The notes below the pieces were generated by a model. It made no database searches. It was not told the origin of the DNA and worked only from the letters and a program-made list of their open reading frames with translations. 64,000 nucleotides of DNA from the NCBI GenBank assembly GCA_907163375.1, contig CAJQUW010011238.1:31560-95559 (forward strand), given 5' to 3'. This document shows, piece by piece, positions 44,961-58,200 of the stretch. The stretch's first letter is position 1; each line of letters opens with the position of its first letter. Made by a program: the position numbers and the translations under genes. Origin of the DNA: Prostheceraeus crozeri. Taxonomy: Eukaryota; Platyhelminthes; Polycladida; Euryleptidae.

Positions 44961-47780
44961 ATGAAGAGAGGAATATCGATGGTGCTTGCGGCTTTGGAGA
45001 ACATAGAAGAAAATAAACGTGAGTACAACTTATGAATTCCAAATCAAGCCCTAATCCCCTACATCGCCAATCCCTAATCAAAAGAATTGAAATATGGATA
45101 GTCAAGATTACAAAATAGCTAATACGTCGCGAAATTTAATAAAAAATGTCAATTTCTATGTCTTTGTAACTGTACTTCTTCATGTAATTTAAGTAAAAGC
45201 TTCAGTAATAAAATAATGAACTAAATATAAGCTATTAGTTGTAAGGCATTATGATATATTTTAGAAATACATAATTGAAATTAAAGCCTAAACATTATAA
45301 GAAAAGAAACTATACTAAATTAAAATGTATTCATTTATCTGGTCAATTAATTACTTCAAACCTGCAGCTAAGTGAATCACTGGGGTCGGCCCTACCCTTC
45401 CCCCTGGTCGATTTTCTAAAATGAATCAGAAGCAGTGACCAAAATTGATTATTTCATTTATTTTTCCAGCTCGAAACTGTTCAGTATTGTCTGCAGAGAA
45501 AGTTCTCTCCTCCATCAAATCCATCATGGTGGAAAACGATGGACAGGAAAATGACGTACTTCACTACAACGGTGACCATTCATACACTCCAATAATCTCC
45601 AACCCTTCTCCAACCTCTTTGATCGGTGTGAATCAATGTGATGTTTCTTTTGACTTGATACGGGATTTTCCACTCGACAATTCAGTTGGAACTTCAGATT
45701 TATTTGCGGATGTTCTGATTGACATTCCTGCGACGGGCTATTCAGTGGCGATTTCTGATTTGCCCACATAGTACTCGATGATCTACTCAATGGCACAAAC
45801 GATTCACTTGATGCCACAATCGACCCACTCAGTGCCACAAACGATCCACTCGGTGCCAAAAACGATCCACTTGATGCCACAAACGATTCACTCAATGTCG
45901 CAGACGATTTACTTGATGGCATAAGAGACCCGCAGTCGTAAATACTTCTGAAACTCGTAATAACGATACCATAGAGACATCCTTCGAAATTGACGGTGTT
46001 CCTGTCGAACAATTGAATTCAAATTCTTTACCTAATCCAAGCCGGAAAGTGAATAAGCGCATAATGAATAAGAAGTTGAAAGATAACGGTAAATCATATC
46101 AAGATCAGCAAGGCAGAAAACGATTGGAACGCACTTTATTGCCAAGATGCAATCACACAGAGAATGAGAAACGTTTTTATTGCCACCAATTTACTGATGA
46201 GTTGCGATCATGTATTTTCAACAGTTTTTATGAATAGGATCTTCAAGAGCAGCATAATTTCTTTGCAAGACATGTCATAATCGTTAATTCAAAAGATCGC
46301 CCTGATGAATTCAATAAGAAGAAGGGGTTGTCCCTAAGATACCATCTTACTATGACTGATCTGAAAATATCTGTTTGCAAGTCGATGTTCTTATCAACGA
46401 TAGGACATACTTGTGACCAACAAGTGAGAACCGTGATAAAGAAGACTGACAGCGAAGGATTTGTTAACAAAGATGCTAGAGGTGGTGCTCGAAAGGAAAT
46501 CATTCAGAAAAGTATCAGAAATTCAATAAAGGAGCACATCAACTTATACCCGAGAGTAGAGAGCCACTATACCAGAAAAGATTCGACTTGCCACTATTTG
46601 AATCCGACACTTAGTGTATTGAAAATGTATGAAATGTACCAGGAATGGGCTAATAACCAAGTTCTTACCGTGGCATCTTTGTCGACCTACAGAAATGTAT
46701 TCAATAGCTTGAATATCAAGTTCTTCAAGCCAAAGAAAGATCTATGTGACTTATGTGCAACAGCAAACCCGGCTTTTCCAAATGAAGAAACAGAGATGGA
46801 AAGGGAGAACAGAAACACATTGCAATCAAGGTGGGAGGAACATATTTCGGAGAAGAACATCGTGAGGGAGCAGAAAAAAGACGATAAAGAATGTGCCAAG
46901 GTAAATGGAGGGATGGCTGCTGCTGTATTTGACCTGATGCAGGTAGTCTATTTGCCTATTTCAAACAATTCGTCCATATTCTATAAAAGGAGATTATCTT
47001 GCTATTGTTTTACGATATTCGATTTGGGCTCAGGTCAAGGATATTCATTTTGTTGGAATGAAACAGAAGCTCACAGAGGTGCAAATGAAATATCTTCGTG
47101 TGTATTTCACTACCTGAGAGACATCGATACATCTTCTTTTGGATACTAAGAAGATCGCTCTGTATGCTGATGGATGCGCTGGGCAGAAGAAAAATAGCAT
47201 ACTCCTTGCCATGATACACCATTTCCTGGCATCCTCCAAAACGATCGAATGCGTCACATTGACTTATTTTGTAGCAGGACATGGGGAATCTGAAGGAGAT
47301 GCCATGCATTCAACGATAGAGGGTGGAATAAAGCGGGCAGGCAATGTATTCGTTCCTCAGGAACTCACTACAATTACCAAAATGTCATGTCGGAAAAAGC
47401 CATATAAGACCTTCACGTTGGCAAACAATGAGTTTTTTTTGCTCGATTTCAAAAGTTACCGGAACGATATTGGTCTTCTATGCAATAGGACTCTTCGAAC
47501 GAGCTCGAACCATTTAGACTGGACGAAAATAAGAAAGGTTAAATTAGAAAAAGGCAATGATCAAATTTTTTTGAAATTCAGCCACCATTATGATGAATGG
47601 GACATTTTGGACATAAACACAAAACGAAATAGAAATCTAAATGAGCCCAAGCCACTATCAAAAGATCCTGTCAAGCTGTCCAAAGCTAAATATGACGATT
47701 TGTTGTCTTTGCGTCGTGGGACGACCCCAGTTATTCCGCCCGGACATGCCGAATTCTACCGCAGTCTTCCTCATTCTTGA
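44961..47780 (+). pseudogene. Transposase of the 44.3-kb element, damaged
   Basis: Exon 1 44961-45018 (MKRGISMVLAALENIEENK, donor GTGAGT) joins in frame to exon 2 at 45470 (acceptor tttttccag). Then 45470-45771; a frameshift; an 8-residue tandem repeat (NDPLDAT-like, 45776-45925); 45950-46237 ending in a TAG; 46238-47149; a frameshift near 47140; and 47139-47780. Conserved-looking parts: KKDLCDLCATA, HYTRKDSTCHYL, VFDLMQVVYLP, NETEAHRGANEI, LYADGCAGQKKN, GHGESEGDAMH. These suggest an RNase-H-fold transposase. Three lesions make it a pseudogene. Expected intact length is roughly 700-750 residues. Confidence 0.75.
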
Positions 47781-49277
47781 TACCCTCATTCCTTATTTTT
47801 GATACAATTACAATGTACAAATTATTGCAAATCAATTACACATTAAATGTACTACTGCAATTATCGTTGTTGAAATATTATAGGCTACTGCTCATTGTCT
47901 TCTAAATTCATGTTTTTGATTGAATCAATTATTGATATTTGGAATGTAGGTACTTTAATGATGCATCGATTATGCCTACATGTTTTAATGATATTTGAAT
48001 ATGATTATAGCTAAATACGATGATTGCAATCAAATTAGGCATCGACCTATTCAGTTCGTTAGATAATAAGCGAACCAGTGCATTATTATAATCGTTTATT
48101 TAACATTGCAATACCGTACTCATTAGGCCCTAAAACGTTTTGAAAAAATCTTAATATAAAAATACACAGGCTATACAAGCCTTGTATAACGATGAAATTG
48201 TAAAAGACATCATGTTTATGATTTTAGGCCTATGTTTATGTTAGGCTATAAACTTTACGTTTATGATTTTTTAAACTAGCTAGAAGTAGAAGTATAGTGC
48301 GTAGTTATTACGTACTCACTAAAATCAATGTTCAAATATCAGTCTTAATTTAAAAAGTAAAGCTAGCGTAAGATGTGTTCAGCTTATACCAATGATACAG
48401 ATCTACTTCAAATAGCCAATAATGTAGTCTACAATGCCGTGCCTCCAGCGTACCATCATATTGATCATTTTAGACAATCTTTGTTGCTCGTATAAGCCCG
48501 TATCTTAGCCTACTCATGTAATGACTATAAGGTATAATACACAATTTACATGTATATCTATACATGAAGAGTCTTGATGAGCAGTAATTATAGGCCCCAT
48601 AATTTGTTTCAGAGACAACGGCTAAAAATCTTAGGACCTAAGATATCCTCAGGCCTAGCCTATGGCTATTCTTTTAGGTCGTGTAGGCTAATTCAATTTG
48701 ATAGGTCCAGGCCAATCCCTCTGGCCAATCTTGTTGAAAACACCCTGCGCTTCCATTTACATAATCACATAAACGTTGGAAAATTACAGCAGTTAAAAAT
48801 TGCAATAACTTCTCAAAACTTAGGCTACATCATGTCCTTCATGTACCTATAAGCTAGGCCTACTGCATGAAATAACCAGCCCCCTTTTATGGTCGGGTTT
48901 GTTGCTATCTTAGCTTTTCTGATTATCAGAACGTCTAAGAACTTCAGAATTATACAGCGGGTTTCCCTTTTCATTATTGGTTTAACTTAATTATGATTTA
49001 TTATTCCACGTATTTTTAACTGTAATGCGGAAATTAGTTATTCCAAACTCACGTATCATAATAAAACCTTTTAATGACTATACAAAACATCAAATTGATA
49101 AATTACGCCTATATAAGTATAGCTAACTGTCATATAATTGCGTATGTCAAATAAGAAGTCATATAAATAAAAGGTTTGCCTGTACGTCGAAATTTTCTAT
49201 ATTGAAAACCTATTTATGTAATTTTCCACGATTGTCGAAAATTGAGATACGTGAGTTTGGAATGTAGCCGACAATAT

Positions 49278-50072
49278 GTATGTGTGCTTTTTTGAAAAAG
49301 TTGAGTTCAAATTTTAAACTTCTATTTATAGTTAGACGATGACCGAGTCGATAAAACCTGACAAGGTGTCAGCCGGCTCAAGAGTGTTTGCATTGTCCAG
49401 CATTACGTCATTTGCAGACTTGATCAAAAGTGTTAACAACAGATCTGCAGCGACCACTTTCAAAGAAGGGACTATTGTCCATTACCGTTGGCCACAATTA
49501 CTGCAAAATGCAAGCTGTATTGCGTGCATGTGTTAATGCTATTGATTGACTCTGGAAGTGGGTTTTCCGCGAAGTGGGTCTCCGCTAAATGGAGTGAAAC
49601 TAATACCACCATTCAAAAGTGCATTCGAAAGAGCATTCGGCAATTGTGCTGTATCAAATTATTTTACGACTGAGTATCACGGAGCGACTGAATATCAGAA
49701 CCATCAAAATCAGAAGCGGGACTTTTCAGAGCTGAAAATTGCCCGGGTAAATCTAACGATAGTCTCATGGATCGAATGATGACATTCTACATGGCAGAAT
49801 TCTACCGGGGGACTCTGCATAGCTAATTCTTTTGGTCATTGTTAACCATATTCAACCGAACACATACAGTTGAAAGCATTCACTGAAAGCTCTCCAATAA
49901 TTGAAAATTGAAAGCTCTTCAATAAGCATGCGCATCAATAATTCCAAACCATTAGGACTACGGTGTCATACAAAACATTTTCATTTACGACATGTATACA
50001 TAACTACATGTATACATGACTACATAAAAGTGTATCATTGCTAACTGGGTAAGTTTACAGAGATGTTATAAC
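49278..50072. other. Unrecognised interval with short frames
   Basis: Frames at 49339-49536 (MTESIKPDKVSAGSRVFALS...) and 49546-49779 (LEVGFPRSGSPLNGVKLIPP...) look moderately coding and could be exons of an unidentified gene, but no family is recognised. Confidence 0.3.
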
Positions 50073-50912
50073 TAGGGCTGTGCACGATGCAACGTTTTTT
50101 TCTGCTGGCTCGATTCTAGGGACGGTGCACCGAAATACGACGCAAATTTCGACCAATTGGATATTTCACTATCATTTCAATTATAATCAACTACTCTTCC
50201 TTATATCTTAGTAATAGCAACTTTATGGTGGGAAGATGATTTCAAGTATACACTATAATAAGTCCAGCTAATAGAGCAAATGTGGGCTACTTGCTAATGC
50301 AAGACTTTAAATTTATATAGCTAGCATGAGAATGCGGTCTATTACAGAGATGCTGCTTGAAGACGAGTACAAGATGTTGACCTTCCTGGAAAGCAATTTT
50401 TTGCTTGTGTGGCTCATGGTTTTGTAGAAGTTTGTAAGTAGACGGCATTCATGTCATACTTTTGAATCTTTTGCATTTCCTCCTGTTGTCAGGTATTGCA
50501 ATTTTTGTCATTATCTAGTTGTTAAGACTTAAGAGGATAATTTACATTTTCTGTTTTTCATGGGAACTATCATATAGACGTTTGGCTTAGGGTGGGAGTC
50601 ACTTGCAAGTTTTTGAAAATAAAGTTGAAAGAGGCCTGCGTGTGTGAAAGTCAGTTTCTGCTTCTTCAGCATTACTAGAATTGTCCTAGCACATAATTTT
50701 GTATTTAATTCTACAAATATTTACACTTGATAAAGGACAGATGTATATACTTTACAGATTTTAGGGACTTGATAAAGATAGAGGACGATCTATAATAGGA
50801 AATAGCTTATTTTTCGGTATTGCGGAATTATTGCTTTTAGTTTAACATTTGAAAAGGACCGGTTGTCAGAGCACCGATTATCATACCGGGTGCAACGATG
50901 TGCATAGCCCTA
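50073..50912. repeat. Candidate non-autonomous hAT element
   Basis: Ends tagggctgtgcacgatg and catcgttgcac-like ...gtgcatagcccta are inverted with scattered changes; TAGGGCTGTGCA is a common hAT start. No transposase. The 8-bp flanks do not match well; only AACT is shared. Confidence 0.45.
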
Positions 50913-51904
50913 ACTACAAGCTTAATGCAAGTCAGATATTACTATTCTTATAGATAGGTTCCTTGTTACAATACGGAGATATAATGTCAGAATGGCCTAA
51001 TGCCTGGCAAATGACAGCACTTATAATCGTTTGTTATGAGAGCAACTTGTGTGTTGGAACAACGGGACAACAACGCTGTGTGGGAATTCCCATACGATTC
51101 CCATTCTGTGGCGTGGGGCAGTATTGGAATGAAAAATCGCAGCAAATTGTCGGCATTGATTACCGAACTATTTAGTATCAATATTATCGATCACGTATTA
51201 TTATCAACATATATTATCAACAAATTATCGAACTACGCAATTGGCTTTGCAACGACGATTTGTAATTCCGACGACTTGAACCCTGTATATAAATATTGTA
51301 AATTTATTGTTTTTCTCCCATTTGTACACTGATAAAAAGGTGGTGAATCCACCTGAAACATGTATAGTTGTTTCCACAAGAGTCGTTCTTCCTTAAAAAA
51401 AGAAAAGTAATTGTACTGCAATACTTACTTTTCCTCACCAATTTCAACGACTGAGAGAATACCTGAAGTGTGACTTCTGGTCGACTTTGCCAGTTTTTAG
51501 ACTATGCGTTCAAGCATTCCGTAGTACATATACATGTACATCTAGTTGTCTGAAATTACAGCCAATAGAGCCGGAGTAACCATATAAATGTAAAACAATT
51601 TTCTGGAAAATATCGCTGAAGTACTAAAACTTTGTGTGATTATGCCTAGTCTATTAATGGTATGATTTCAGGTTTGGTCCAGTTAGAATCACGGAGTTTG
51701 GATTGAGTTGACCAACAGGATTCAAATTGGTTTCGTTTTTTAACTACGAAATCTTTCGATCCTACGAAACCTACGATTCTTTCGCATTGAGTCAATTATT
51801 TCGCGACTACACACTCTCACGGCATACCGGCACATTTGATTGCAGGGTGTTCGATACCTCTGTCATTTCCATACTTCCTGTGCATTTTGAGCATCACAAA
51901 AAAG
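50913..51904. other. Unrecognised interval
   Basis: Short frames only (for example 50963-51175); nothing recognised. Confidence 0.4.
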
Positions 51905-52615
51905 CAAGGATGCGGAGTCCGACTCCGGGGTTTGATAGGACTCCGGTTTTTGATAGGACTCCGATTCCGACTCCGGGTGACAAGTGTAAACGCCTAGTTC
52001 TCGTAACCTACATTATAGGCTTACCTGAGCCTGATTTTAGTGAACATTGCTGTATCAGATCAATCATTTTCTATGAAAGTCTACCAACTTTGCACATCAC
52101 TTGTTGATGTGTGATTCATACGGCTTTTCTCCAGTCTCTACCAGGCAGGAAAATCTCGCCATACCTTCTCCAAAAAAAGATGAGCACACTTTCGATTTTA
52201 ATATGCGCTTTGGAGGATAAATCGCGCACGATTAACGTGAGGGTAAGGGGCAATGTTCTCAAACAAGCTAATATTTTACTTCTGTCTCTAATGTGACCTT
52301 TGGTGCCCAGATGTGATCGAGGCCAGGAAGGCTTGTCTTCTCTACTAAATCACCGACTGAAACGACAATCCTTTTTTCACTATCACGGTTCACTCCCTCA
52401 ACTATTACAAGCTTTGCATGTACTGCTGTCTCTGTACTTTTGTTTGACGGAGAACGTTGACATGAAGACAGTGACAGTTATGCACGAGGATAAGTAATTT
52501 GTTTGTATTATATTTCGGGTCTAGTTATAGGCCGGAGTCTGGAATCCTATCATTCCATAAGGCTCCGACACCGGCAAATGTGATAGGACTCCGGGACTCC
52601 GACTGCGCATCCCTG
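51905..52615. repeat. Non-autonomous hAT-type MITE, 711 bp
   Basis: Ends CAAGGATGCGGAGTCCGACT and complement of gactccgactgcgcatccctg are inverted. Flanks caaaaaag (51897-51904) and ctagaaag (52616-52623) agree at 6 of 8 positions, consistent with an aged 8-bp hAT duplication. Inside the left end is a short tandem of TGATAGGACTCCG. Confidence 0.65.
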
Positions 52616-53080
52616 CTAGAAAGTGGAATTATAATCACATATATGCGGGAAAAAGCTGAATTTCTGGAAAACATGATATATTTGTGAGAAAAACAAAATT
52701 TTCAGCACCTGATTAGTGTTCAAATAAGTTACATTTCAAGTTCACGAAACATTACAAGAACATCTTTTTATATTACGATAATTTGAAACATTTGCAGTAG
52801 AAAAATTAAAGTTCGCTTTGTTGTACAATCTTTATTTTAAACTTCAGAGATAACATAATCATTTTATATTGTTAGAGCAGTTTTCTCTAGATAATAGCAC
52901 ATTTTCTTCAAGCAACTGATACAGAATGGATTTCCATCTGTAAAATATTTGCAAGTTTGTGATATGCATACTATCGATCATCGCATTGAGTTTAAGGAAA
53001 AGGAATTTATTGCCATTTGAGAAAATGTATCAAAGTTTCTATGCATTTTCGCTTTTGGCAATTGTAGTGCATTAGTTTTT

Positions 53081-53320
53081 CTAAACATCAACGTCTGTAT
53101 AATAGAAGGTGTTTCTAAAAGAATCATTCGATTTCATTGTGCTATATTTATCAATTAAATTAGCACATACAAGTCTCGAAATAAGTTTCAAAATGCTTGG
53201 CTGTCTTGACGTTCTGCATTCTGGGGCACACCAAAGCTTCTTCACAGATGTCAATTCTTGGGCAAATGTTTTTGCACAATCAACAGCTGTTCTATATGGC
53301 ATCCTCCGAATCGGATTCAA
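53081..53320 (-). CDS. Candidate terminal exon, unknown gene
   Basis: Minus strand: pyrimidine-rich acceptor (tttatagcctgttgcag), then 79 open codons (LNPIRRMPYRTAVDCAKTFA, KKLWCAPECRTSRQPS, ...FYYTDVDV) to a stop, and AATAAA about 65 bases downstream (plus about 53012). An additional open minus-strand stretch at 53890-54045 (LDVQATDPSLRELSECHESP) might be the preceding exon, with a MITE in the intron. No family recognised. Confidence 0.35.
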   Translation of the reverse strand: MNPIRRMPYRTAVDCAKTFAQELTSVKKLWCAPECRTSRQPSILKLISRLVCANLIDKYSTMKSNDSFRNTFYYTDVDV

Positions 53321-53346
53321 CTGCAACAGGCTATAAACAAAAGATA

Positions 53347-53810
53347 CCGTATATACTCGCATATAAGCCGATCTCGCATATAAGCCGACCATCTAAAATT
53401 GCTTTAGAATTACCAGTTTTTGCAAAAACCCGCATATAAGCCGGTACTCAACATATCTAATTTTACCTATTTTTTTTGTCATATAAATTGTTACTGTAAA
53501 GATGATAATGCTTGCTTATTTTTAACCTACTAAAGAAATAGAAAAATTTTTTATTTTTTTTTAAGAAACAACCAACCAAACCACCAATGACTTGGTACAT
53601 TCAACCTTACTAGCCTTGGTTACGCTAGACCACTGGTGGTCACACAAAAAAAAAAAGGCAGATAGCGATGAAACGTTGGATGGAAAACAAAATTTTGCTG
53701 TACTTGTTTTTGTGTTGTGTTTTTTTTTATTACGCAACCGACCCCCTATCCCCTGATTTTTATATTGTATTTTTTTATTCTAAACTCGGCTTATATGCGA
53801 GTATATACGG
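53347..53810. repeat. MITE with CCGTATATACTCG ends, 464 bp
   Basis: Perfect-looking inverted ends CCGTATATACTCGCATATAA(GCCGA) flanked by TA (53345-53346, 53811-53812). Extra copies of gcatataagccg lie inside the left end (two more within 100 bases). Non-coding. Confidence 0.8.
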
Positions 53811-54179
53811 TAATTTAGAAAACCAACTTCAGTTCTGAAGGAAGCAATATATCTTCTTTTGTGCCTCATATTCAGTAACGAGATCACATTATTCGTCAGA
53901 ACATTGAGCCGTCATGATATAAGGATTGGAACAACAGGATGTTGCGCCAACGCTCTGGCATGGTTAAGTCCGGCGATTCATGACATTCAGAGAGCTCCCT
54001 CAACGATGGATCAGTTGCCTGCACATCTAGCATTGTATAAATGGCTACCGAGATCACAGACCCAACAGTTTGTGATTTATTTCTTTGATCATGATGTGAA
54101 GGGAATTTTCTTTTCTACACGGTTCTCACACAGTGTGGCTTTCATCAAACGTTTGTTAATTAAACATTGAACATTGATT

Positions 54180-57100
54180 ATTGTCCAATCATAATAAAAA
54201 GGCCTGAGAATTAGAAAAGTTCACCGCAATGTAAATCATCGTAGAAAAAATAATAGCCAATTTGTGAATTGATTCATGGCATTTTAGAACAAAACACTAA
54301 AACATCGTGATGTTTGATCCAACATACTGTAATCAATGGATACAGATTCCGCACCCAAGCTAATGCATTATGCTCCTATCTTGCGTGCACTCTCCATGCA
54401 TGCTACAGTAAATCTGACACAATGGCATGACCCACAAATAGAATAAGAATCAATTCCGACAGTGCATTATTGCAATAACGCACTATGATAACACACTGCT
54501 CTGCTACCAAAAAGTTATCGGAAAGCAAATGTATATAAGTAGATGTATAGGTAAATGCAGTCAAAGTACTTCATATGTACAACTAATTAGATAGTGCAAT
54601 AAAATAATCAATTTCCTTTGCCCACTTTTCATGTTCACATCTGAATTAGTGAATGATTTTTATGGTTCTGATCATCATCTTGATTGAACTCATTTTCATG
54701 CACATAGTCCAATGTGAACTTCCTGACCTTGTTCGGATGTAACAGTCGCCTGATCAATTACATATTTTTAAAACAATTCACGCTTAGTGGGCGTAAATGC
54801 ATGCATCCACTACATTCTCACATATACAGTATATTGCAGTCTACTTTCACAGACTACATCTCAATATCTAATATCAGCAATCATCCTACCATTGTCGCTT
54901 AATAAGTCTTTGACATGTAATCTTCAGACCAAACATTAGAGTGGTGCATATTCATGCAGTGTATGCCATGAACTATTCAATTGCATGAATTTGAAATCAA
55001 AAAAATGTTAAAAGAAATATAGTTTTCTTGACCTAGTATCAGGTTGCCTTATGGTAGTAGTTGAAATGAATGAATTTGCAAATTATAGTAGCATCCCCAT
55101 CAGCTTAAAATTGTAGCTTGTATGTTGTAGATTTTAATGCCACTATGTGCCCCTTCTATCGAAAACCTCAAATGAGATGCTAAAACTCAATCATTCTTGA
55201 GCTTTCTTCATTTGGATCATGCGCTGAATAATTTTTCATGTCGGAATAATGAAAAGTATAAAAATAAGTTGTGAGCTCTTCAACTTAACTTTTCTTTTGG
55301 ACTAGGATTTCTATTATTACCTGTTACTGAATTCTAAAATTCAGTAGTAACGTAGCACATACGCATGTTGGTAAAAAGTATCATAATATGCATAAGACTC
55401 ATTAAAATTGCAAGAGTGCAAGCCTAGCCTACTACGTGTGCTATCTACTATCACAATTCCTTTCTATACATGCGTCATACCAGTCCTCCATGAATTATTC
55501 TTAACATGAGCACTGTGTATCATTTCAAAATTGAGTTTGGGTCTTGGATAATCGATGAAAACCTTGTGTTTGGGTTGATTTTTACACCAGTCTATGATAA
55601 TTAGTGTAATGTGATTAGGCCTACCTGGGTTAGGAATAAAATTTTATATATTTCATATTTTTCAATGCAAATTTCAAATATTTTGATTTTCTCAGATATT
55701 TTCTAAATATTTCTAAGTTTTTTGGACTATCTTAGACACATTTAGGATACCTCACATATTTTGCGTCTTGTTTTTGCTCTAAAGCCAAAATATGGGAAAC
55801 CGGGGAACATCGGCAGTCGCCATATTGCAAACTGTATTTCACATGTCTATGGAACATTGAGTAGTTGAAACAGCATGCTAGTTGATTAAGACACGCAAAA
55901 ATTATATTTTTTTATTATTTCGAAGGATTTTTGCAAGATTTTCCCTCCATATCATTTTTTCTTTTAATGAAACATTAAATTTCCGTTTTATCTGCATATT
56001 GAATTATAATAATGGAAAAGTAAAGGGCTTGCTGCAACATCATTCATTATTATTCTTGAAAAAGCACTTTAAAACTTATTGATGACTTAAAATTGTTGTA
56101 CATGAACCAAATTTTCGCTGCTCAGCCTGTGTCAGGAACATAATGTGATTTCAGTGCTCCGACATTTTGTGAAGGCATGAAGATTTAGATATGTGTCGGT
56201 TATGGTAAAAATTTTGATTTTTGAATAATTGTCAGATATTATATAAACTGCTGCTTTCCACTTATTTGCTATATAAAATTCAAAAAATTGATTGATTGAC
56301 ACAGAGGCTTTATTAGCGATACATAACAACTGCTGCATGATGACTTCTTTCTTACAGCAGAGTGGTTGGGAAAATCTTTTGACTGTGTCTCGTTCACAAC
56401 TTCTCAAAGGAACTGCTAGATACCAAATACGATTGAAGTCACGAAGATCCTACTTTTATACTAATAATGATGAAATTACCGATATTATGTTGGATATATA
56501 ATAGCTTTGTCATGGTTTTAATTGCTTTTGAAAAACACTTGACTAAATACTTATTAGAATTTCATGAATAATCCTCGCATGATTAACTCAGGAAGAATAT
56601 TTATCCGTCAGTCAATTCTGCTAAGTTTTGCACAAAAGGGAATCTAATATACATGCACAAGCTAATTAATTGTGTTACACATTTAAACTTCTTTTATTCT
56701 ATTCAATTTACCTTTCTTGTCTTCCAATTTTCTTATCTTCAGTCTCAAGATTATTTTTTGGGAAATATTTTCCAATCATTGTCCAAAGACTGTATTATGT
56801 TGAATAAAACATGGCGTATTTTAACATGTTGTTTGGGTTAAAGCATGTCCTTTGTTTTTAAAGAAGCCTTCATTTGATAAATTGATGTGAAACTTACTCA
56901 TGTAAAATGATACAGACCTAAATGTTAATAACTTGTTCCAAGCTTTAACAACTGTCATTTGATGTCTAGATGGATTTGACAGCTATGCTCAGTACCTGAT
57001 AAACCCATGAGCGTAAAGTGTGATTGCCACATGTTGCATCTCACTACATAATGCAAAGTTTAAAACTGAGGAACTGTAATGTCAAAGAGGCATAAATAAC

Positions 57101-58200
57101 AGTTGTGATGCGATATCACAATTGAAACAATATTTGGAAAATGATTTTAAAACAAATTATATGAACTATGCTTCATGCATTATCTCAGAACTTTGTTTCA
57201 AAGATGGATCTAAAACTACGCTTTTGAACATGAGATCTGTACTCTGTCATCAATATGGTTGTAAAAAGTCGTCTTTCAAACATGTTTTTAACTGTAGTTA
57301 CAAGCATGTTTTTTAAACAGTTAATACAAATATGACTTCAGTTGCATAATGCTTTCAGATATGATTGATAAGCATGATATAGGTGTTACTTGATAGCCGC
57401 TAAATGATATTTCATTCTAAGCGAGAATAGATTAATGTAAGTAAGCCAGTAATCCCATTGTCTATCCATGGTCTGCTAGAGAGACAAATGCAAAATGTCT
57501 AGAATGCTTTCAAGTAGTAGTGTTGTTTTCTTTCCAGATTTTTAATTTTCGTTTTCGTTTTTCGAGTTCCATTAGCTTTTATTAGTTTTCGTTTCGTTTC
57601 GTCACGACATTTTGCTTTCGTTTTTTAGTATCTTATTATTTTCAGATATTTTGAAAAGGACTTGAGGTATTAAAGAAAAATTGATTTCATTTGTTAAATT
57701 AATAGTTTACAAATATTGCATAAATAATGCTTCTCAGCAGCTACTTGCATAGTATTTTCTAATGTTTGCAACCTGAGTAGAAGATGATTGTGTTGTGCAT
57801 GCATAAATTGTAAAGTATGATTATTGTACCGGCATACGAATTCATCAGATTCACAAAAGCATTCTCACCCGATCAGTCGAAAATAATATAAAATGAATTG
57901 GAGTATATTACTGCAGCCAAATTTACTGAAACCGTCAAAGCCTTTTGCAGAAAAGTGACTAATAGTTGTCACAGCAAGGTTTTATTGCACTGAGGTGCAG
58001 CAAAACCCTTTCGAGGCACAGTCTTGCAAGCATGTTTCTGATGTCCCGAATGATACCGGCCCCGAATGAAGAAACTTTCCCCTTTCATTTGAATGAGCAT
58101 TATTTACATGTCGTGACTTCATTCTCGGATATAAAGTGGTCCTAAAACGAACTCCTCGGACTACCAGCCCCAACACTCATACCCGCTTCACTCGAAGTAA
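54180..58200. other. Long AT-rich interval without recognised features
   Basis: No gene or element ends recognised. 55676-55700 (aaatattttgattttctcag) resembles the complement of the hAT-end region at 32590-32618, so a hAT-end relic may be present. A small hairpin ggttttattgcac / gtgcagcaaaacc occurs at 57979-58008. Confidence 0.45.

Larger units (their letters stand above)
44325..49273 (+). mobile_element. DNA transposon of uncertain superfamily (Sola-like?), 4.95 kb
   Basis: Inverted ends of about 31 bases, starting GTCGGCTACATTCCAAACTC, at 44325 and (complement) 49273, flanked by ATAT on each side (44321-44324, 49274-49277), a 4-bp duplication. Subterminal copies of ATTCCAAACT(C/A)ACGTA recur inside both ends. 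It holds one multi-exon transposase-like gene on the plus strand. A 4-bp duplication and a large cysteine-containing transposase fit the Sola superfamily, but I cannot confirm this by sight. Confidence 0.85.

Noticed and set aside
45524-46012. Minus-strand frame rich in Ser-Gly-Ser-Phe repeats
   Set aside because: Antisense of the in-frame tandem repeat in the plus-strand transposase gene.
49339-49779. A host gene next to the 44.3-kb transposon
   Set aside because: Two short frames without splice support or recognised motifs; kept only as a gap note.
58010-58060. Another hammerhead from the fragment gcatgtttctgatgtcccg
   Set aside because: Lacks the full CTGANGA core followed by a helix and GAAA in the right order on either strand.
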